Positions 58,448 to 64,000 of a DNA stretch of 64,000 nt are shown here, piece by piece (position 1 is the stretch's first letter; every line of letters begins with the position of its first letter). The notes beneath the pieces are model-generated. The model did not search any database, was not told where the DNA came from, and saw nothing but the letters and a program-made list of their open reading frames with translations. A program made the position numbers and the translations under genes. The DNA is from Lepas anatifera (taxonomy: Eukaryota > Arthropoda > Thecostraca > Lepadidae). The DNA is taken from contig JAOTON010001526.1 in NCBI GenBank assembly GCA_034440635.1, positions 372,001 through 436,000 on the forward strand, given 5' to 3'.

Positions 58448-59299
58448 TTAACAAGCGCATTGACGAGGGTCTGAGCCACCTTCGCTTTGACGGGGGGGGG
58501 TACAAGCCCCCGCCTAAGATCTCGAGAACCACGCTAGGTAGCGAAAAACAGTAAACAGTGTTGGGTAGCCCATCCACTTCTCCATCGAAAATATTTGAAC
58601 TATTTTTTGTCAGGTCACATTTAAAGTCACTAGAGGTCAAAACATGCCGTCATAGGGATAACATGTAAATTAAGGTTTTTCGTACATTACATCTTAACAA
58701 GTAAAGATAGAGCAAACTAACTTGATTTATATGAATCCTCGCAGCAAGACGAATCGAATGATATATAATATGACCTTGTTAGGTCAAATCAAGGATTTGA
58801 CCTGACCCGAGGTCAGGTCAAGATCAAATTAGATAAAATGCATATCATTAAAACCGCAAAGACACGGCGAATCTAATGCAATTAAAATAAACGCTCTATC
58901 ACCATCAGTTACTAAGTTATTCAGTTAAAACCATTTTTCCCATGTATTTCCAATGGAGAGGTCATGGCTCGTACCTGACCTTAGGTCATCGATATCAAAA
59001 ATACTGGAACGTATTTTAGAGAACTCGGGGGGCCCATTATGTGATATGAGTTTCAATGGTTTAAGTTCACCCTGTTCCGACTTATGCTATGTTTAACTTT
59101 TTTTGAGGTCACGTCACTTGACCTGTACTGGTGACCTGACCTGAGATGACCTATCCTTAAAATTTTGACAAAAGTTGTAAATTTGATGAGAGGAGAAAAG
59201 GTATGCCAAGTACGGCGGCGCTACGCGCCGCCGTTTTTATACTGTCTCCGAAAAACCCGAGGGGGCGCAGGTACCCGCCCCCGTCAATGCGCGTGTTAA
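58448..59299 (-). mobile_element. TTAA-flanked MITE, right copy (inverted)
   Basis: An 852-bp element, inverted relative to the copy at 57314-58150 and alignable along its length. It begins TTAACAAGCGCATTGACG and ends in the inverse of TTAACACGCGCATTGACGG. The subterminal hairpin is at 59213-59233 and the same DR4 at 59137-59152 (TGACCTGAGATGACCT). The two copies could pair in RNA as arms of a long hairpin with the exon at 58353-58424 in the loop. Confidence 0.82.
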
Positions 59300-59426
59300 T
59301 CAGAGCGACGACTGCGTGAACCACAAGCCGCTCACACCGTGGCGGGTTCCGTCTCGATATCAGGAACTCCGATGTTTAAGGTAACGGTAATTCGGTAAAT
59401 TATTCAACCAATTAGCTCATAAAAGT

Positions 59427-59860
59427 TAAGGCTGCGTTCTTGAATTATTCCGAGGTGGAATTCCTGGGGTTTGACGTCATGATATTCCGCGGATTCCAGC
59501 TGGGAACGTTCTTGACCGAGGCCGAATGCGGCGTAAATGGCGGTGCGACAGTCTTATTATTTATTTTGACTTGTGCACGCGCAAATCTTTCATTTACCTT
59601 CATTTAGCTGTTATTATAAGGTTCCATTATCCTGCAAAACATATAATGGACCTTTCAGCAGATAAATATTCAGAGTCCCGAACTTACTGTTACGAAATTC
59701 ATGCATGGGCGCCGCCATCTTGAGCGGGACTGCTTTTCTATTCCACCGTTCCGCGCGGAATGGCGGAATATTCCACTGGAATCCCAAAAGTTTCAAGAAC
59801 GGCTGTGACGTCACTGTCCCTGGAATTCCAGGCTGGAATATTTCAAAGAACGCACCCTAA
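59427..59860. mobile_element. ~434-bp TIR element (MITE)
   Basis: Imperfect ~50-bp inverted ends: GCTGCGTTCTTGAATTATTC with GGAATTCCTGG and TGACGTCA on the left (59431-59480), and the inverse of GGTGCGTTCTTTGAAATATT with CTGGAATTCCAGG and TGACGTCA on the right (59805-59858). No transposase. The ends resemble TIRs of hAT-type or related elements, but the family is not certain. Confidence 0.7.
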
Positions 59861-62840
59861 ACCAAAATAATCATAGGCGATCGTTATATACTTTCTCCTC
59901 AAGTCTAATCGTTATATACTCTCCACACCTAAGCTAACATTGCAGTGCAAAGAAAAGGGACTTATCAGATCCATTTTATTGCGATATCCATTTTTCTTTG
60001 CAGGGCGGAACGTGTGTTTTACACGGATGCAAATTTCGCCAACAGCCGGATCTATACAAGAGCGTATGCCAAAATAAAGGATTCCCCCAATTATATAACG
60101 TAATTTGCATATGCAGCGTTCCCAGACTGTGTGTTTGCTATTTGAATTTAAGCACTCATCAGCCATTGCCTGAAAGATGCATGACAACGAATTTTGGGCA
60201 TTGAATACTTGAAGTTGGTTTCAGATTCAGTCTCTTTTGGGATTTAGGCCCCTCTCTCCACTTTGCACGAACACAATATCAGGTCCATTCTACATGGAAT
60301 CCCTTGCCTGGAGGGATTCTACATAAAATCACGTCCACATGTCTTATAATGCATATTATAATTCGGCATACGAGTATACATGACAATCACGAATGGCATG
60401 TTGTCCACTTCTTTATTGTCGTCTGGGGAATATCTGGGCTTTTCTTTTTAAATTCAGTTGACTTGTTTTGAGTTCCTTGTTTTTTCATCTTAGTAGTTTC
60501 CATGTAATTCCATGTATCATCATTATTCAATGTTTGCCTCCTTTTCTTGACATGTCCCATAATTTGTTTTTACTGATCACATCATGCTTGTTTTTCAAGT
60601 TTTGAGCTGTTTCCACTACTTCTGGAAAAAAACATTGTTTTGTTTCCTTTTTGCTTGATTTCTGCTAAAAAGTTTTATTGTTCCCCTTCTTTATCATTAC
60701 CTACATCGATAGGATCGATTAGATCGATAGAATCTATCGATCGATAGAATTAGTACATAAGCAGTCCTTCCATATGATGAGAAATAAGAAAGCACGATGG
60801 TAGAGCACCGCAATTGTGATAGTTCCAGTCTATCCTATATCATTTTCCATTGTTTTCTACATAACCCACAATCACAAGCAGTACAATACCCAAAGGTGTA
60901 GACATCATATGTTTCATACATCAATACATCAATCTCCAAGGAGCTTAGGGTGCATGTAAAGGAGTAATTATTGTTTGCCATAGAAAAGAAAAATGTTATC
61001 TTCAATATGTTAGCAATGAGAGATGCCTTTTTCCTTTACATGTGTGAATATGCCTCACTACAATCTCACAAAAAAACAACTCTTTGAACACAATCTTAAT
61101 AAGAAAGCAGAAGAAGCATTGCAGCCTTTTACAAGACTGTGGAAGATGTGGTAGTGGCACATATGACAAGTGACATGGCATGACAATTATCACAGGTGGA
61201 AAATGGGACCAATAAAGCATCCACACATTTATCTGGTCTGGTTCATTCTGGTTCATTCATCTGGCATGCTGCCAGTAATCATAGCACATTGGTTAAAACA
61301 CAATAGAAAATACAGAAACTTACATAGGAATAATAATACAGGAACAGTCTCTGTTACTGAATGCCTAATATTCTTATGAAGTCCTTTCCATAAGTTCTTT
61401 TTTAAAAGAGCTACAAACAAACTCAACTATTTACCTGAAAGTATCATATTTGCACCCATCACCAATGTGCTCAAAGCAAGGCTGGTCAAACATAATGCCC
61501 CAGCCTAGACCTTACCATGGTATGGACATTCCAAAAAGACTGCATCTAAACCAAGACAAGAACTTCCTAACACTAACTTCTCATGATACTTTACTCAATT
61601 ATGAACTCACCAATACTAACCTTACTGATACTTCACACAGTTATCATGTTTTCAGATGGACTAGCATTGGTCCAGATTCTAAGCTTAGGTCAAAGGCAGA
61701 GGATTTACAGGGCAGAGCTAGATCATGTTTGATCTTGATCTAGCAAACCCGCTCAGACATTCAACACCCATTGCCAGCATCCAAGCATTTCCCGAAGCTT
61801 AGTCTTTTTGATATATACATAGCTATTCATACTTCCGGGTTCCTTGCACAATGAATAATACAAATGCTAATTTTCAAGGATGGTAGCATAGTATGACTTC
61901 TTATAGTACGCATGATTTATGGGGCACACCCCTAGTTCTTATCACTGCTTCCAATTCCTCTAGCTTTGAAATAGTAAATGCCTTTCTCACTTATCTTAAA
62001 GATGATTGGGATTTTGAGGCCACTGAAGTATTGCAGGCTCATGTTCCACAAGCTCTCATGAAAAGCAAGCTTAGTTCAGGTATTCTCCTGAGTGAAATAC
62101 CTAAGATAGATTTACTCTGAGACTCTGAGGGCCCTTATGTCTTGGGAAAACGCTTTACAAACACTAATATTACAATCAGTTGAGCGTATTATGTTATCCT
62201 AGTGCCCTCCATTCCTACAAGCCTTTTTAAGAACTCTAGCCAAGCAAGGAACCCAGAAGATGAGTCTTGGATGGAAGAATCATAGCATGCTCCTGTGGCT
62301 TAGCTTCCATTACAAATTAGTGATCCTTAGCAAACTTTTGCCATTGAAACTAAGCCATTAAATGGTCTCAGCTTCAGCATATTACTCATTACTCATAAGT
62401 ATTCATATACAAAAACTAGGAAACAATCATGTACACACAAAGACAATGATAACTCATACACCTGGGCCCAACATAATATAATCCTCAAATCACAGCACAG
62501 TTTGAATCAATAGCACAGGGTGTAGTGCGCCACATTCGCAACAGTGGCGTAATCTTTCATTCACAATCAAAAACTAGCTTATTGCAAATTCCACGGAGCT
62601 TTAAGCCTTGGAAACAGCATGAAACGAAGCAAAATAAGTCACAGAACAAAAACCACATAGTAACCTACTGCCTGAAGAAGAAAAATCCAGTCACTTCCAT
62701 CACGTAAATACCGAGAGGTTCGAATAACACCCAACCTCCACTTTACCCAGTTTCAGACGACTCGACGGTCCAGAAGCAACGCTCTGAACTCAGAAACACA
62801 CCGAAAAACAAATACTCTATTTCTAAACGTTTGTACTTAC
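59861..62840. other. AT-rich interval without recognisable genes
   Basis: From about 60200 to 62520 the base composition is clearly more AT-rich and smoother than the rest of the window, with no convincing exon on either strand and no complete transposon. If the gene starts at a 5' UTR exon near 62841, this is part of its first intron. Confidence 0.5.
60704..60750. repeat. ATCGAT cluster
   Basis: Several overlapping ATCGAT palindromes in 47 bp (ACATCGATAGGATCGATTAG and onward). ATCGAT is the core of DREF-type sites in flies, but an AT-rich simple repeat is an equally good reading. Confidence 0.5.
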
Positions 62841-62960
62841 CCCTTCTAGAATTTTTAGCTTTTACGATCAGGCGGCATGTGCAGGGCGACACCACAGTTA
62901 TGGCGGACGCTTCGCACACTGCCACCTGGCGGGATGAAAATATTCTTTACACGTCCCGCG
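62841..62960 (-). other. Candidate 5' UTR exon of the zinc-finger gene
   Basis: A strong donor AAGGG|GTAAGT at 62841/62840 on the minus strand follows a GC-richer ~100-bp stretch. It lies 4.4 kb upstream of the first coding exon, on the same strand. Frames through it do not join exon 58424 in phase, which fits an untranslated leader. The 5' end is not defined; 62960 is nominal. A second GTAAGT follows CTCTA at about 62998. Confidence 0.3.
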
Positions 62961-64000
62961 TGTAACTCTCAATTCTCCTGTTAGGTGGCAGCACTTACTA
63001 GAGTAAAATCTTCTGAATATCGTTGACGGCGGCATCTCTTGATGAAATAAGAAACTAATTTCAAGGACTCACTGGCCCCGCCCCCTTTCAGCTGACGAGA
63101 TGGTACAAATTTGACGCACTTTGGACAATGGTGAAAGATATTTGTGCATTGCCGTTTGTATATTGGATAATAATACGTAGGCACTTGATTGATTTGGTCG
63201 GTTGATGTGTGGGTTGCTGGTTTCAGTGGATTGTGCTGTGAAGTCAAAGGTATACTGGGTGTAGTATATAGAAATTGAGCGTTGTTTTTCTCTGGTGTTG
63301 TTTGATACTTCCTTTGGGAGTTGATGACCGTTTTCAGTCGCCTGAAAACGAAAGGCAAAGTAAAAGTTGAGGACCTATAAAACGCCCAGTCTTTAGAACG
63401 CTCAAGCCGTGGCAGGCTTCTCGACGAGTTGTTTGGGGCAGCTCAAATCCTGGCCCAAATGGGGCATAAGTTTGGTTGCTGGGGCACTTTTATTTTCACT
63501 GGAAGGCCACTAAAAACAATAATTACGATTTATGTTCTCTACTTTTTCTTTTCCATGCTTCCATGTCAATGTGGGCCTGGATATGCCAGTGCTGTCCGAA
63601 GTGTCAGTTTCTATTTCAAGGTTTCCTTGCTTGTCCCAAAGATGGGAAAATACTACCCCAAACTGGTAGATCTGCCCCTAGGCTGCCCCAACAAGATCTT
63701 GGTGGAAGCTGCCTCCTGCAGACTGGAGAAGTGCTGATGGTGATCTGGAGGCCTCTGAATCCTCACACATATATTATTATTAATACTGATGAGGAGAAAG
63801 TCAGGTCCTGTTTCATAATACTGTAGGCAACTTGTGTAGAGGCTGCATAATACAGAATAGCAAACATTTCTATTGTTGGCTTAGTTTCCATGGGCAAAAT
63901 GTGATCCAGATGAGACTGCCAATCAGGATAATAATGGAGTCATTGACTCCTTGAGGTGTTATTTTACCATTTTATCACAGATTGCCCTAAAGTGCTGGGG
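62961..64000. other. Right-end interval
   Basis: A 125-codon minus frame (63358-62981) is followed by a GTAAGT-like site but has no recognised domain. The remainder to 64000 shows only short, non-coding-looking frames. Nothing further supported. Confidence 0.35.

Overview
The window is arthropod nuclear DNA. Multi-exon genes with GT-AG introns, an ecdysone receptor gene, many minisatellites and small transposons support this. GC-rich codon use in exons and the short receptor C-terminus suggest a crustacean (a barnacle-like genome would fit), but I cannot fix the lineage from sequence alone.

Left half, + strand (789-34460): a complete ecdysone receptor gene (EcR, nuclear receptor NR1H). Eight coding positions join in consistent phase (334, 159, 141, 131, 180, 153, 226 and 245 nt) to give a 522-residue protein. 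It has an A/B domain with a SUMO-type VKKE motif, a two-finger DNA-binding domain split after the P-box, a basic hinge and a full ligand-binding domain ending shortly after helix 12. The sixth coding position exists twice: exon 6a (26362-26514) and exon 6b (30257-30409). Both are exactly 153 nt, both phase 0-0, and both encode helix 3 to helix 5 of the ligand-binding domain, with clearly related but different sequences. This is the pattern of mutually exclusive exons, and it lets one gene build two ligand pockets. Both alternative 3' splice sites are poor. The one for 6b is preceded by a perfect 9-bp hairpin, the one for 6a by a 64-bp tandem duplication. Intron 1 (17.6 kb) also holds a TATA+Inr core promoter candidate and a phase-compatible alternative first coding exon. 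Intron 3 holds a 66-bp tandem array packed with CACGTG E-boxes.

Middle (34461-42812): EcR 3' flank, a solo LTR with a 5-bp target duplication, a nuclear-receptor half-site cluster containing a perfect AGGTCA-T-TGACCT palindrome, and at least two well-phased exons of an unrecognised minus-strand gene, with two further coding-like segments beyond them.

Right half, - strand (58424 down to 42813): a multi-C2H2 zinc-finger gene of about 1084 residues in six coding exons, resembling the ZNF592/ZNF687/ZNF532 group. The 8.9-kb intron before its last exon holds a tRNA-derived SINE with a perfect 13-bp target duplication and a huge 25-bp minisatellite whose unit repeats the intron's own 5' splice-site sequence. 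Its first coding exon sits between two inverted copies of an ~840-bp TTAA-flanked MITE rich in AGGTCA half-sites. Two further TIR MITEs lie nearby. The last ~4 kb is AT-rich and holds no recognisable gene beyond a possible 5' UTR exon.

EcR and the zinc-finger gene are both nuclear regulators, but convergent placement alone is not evidence that they work together. No CRISPR array, operon or rRNA is present.
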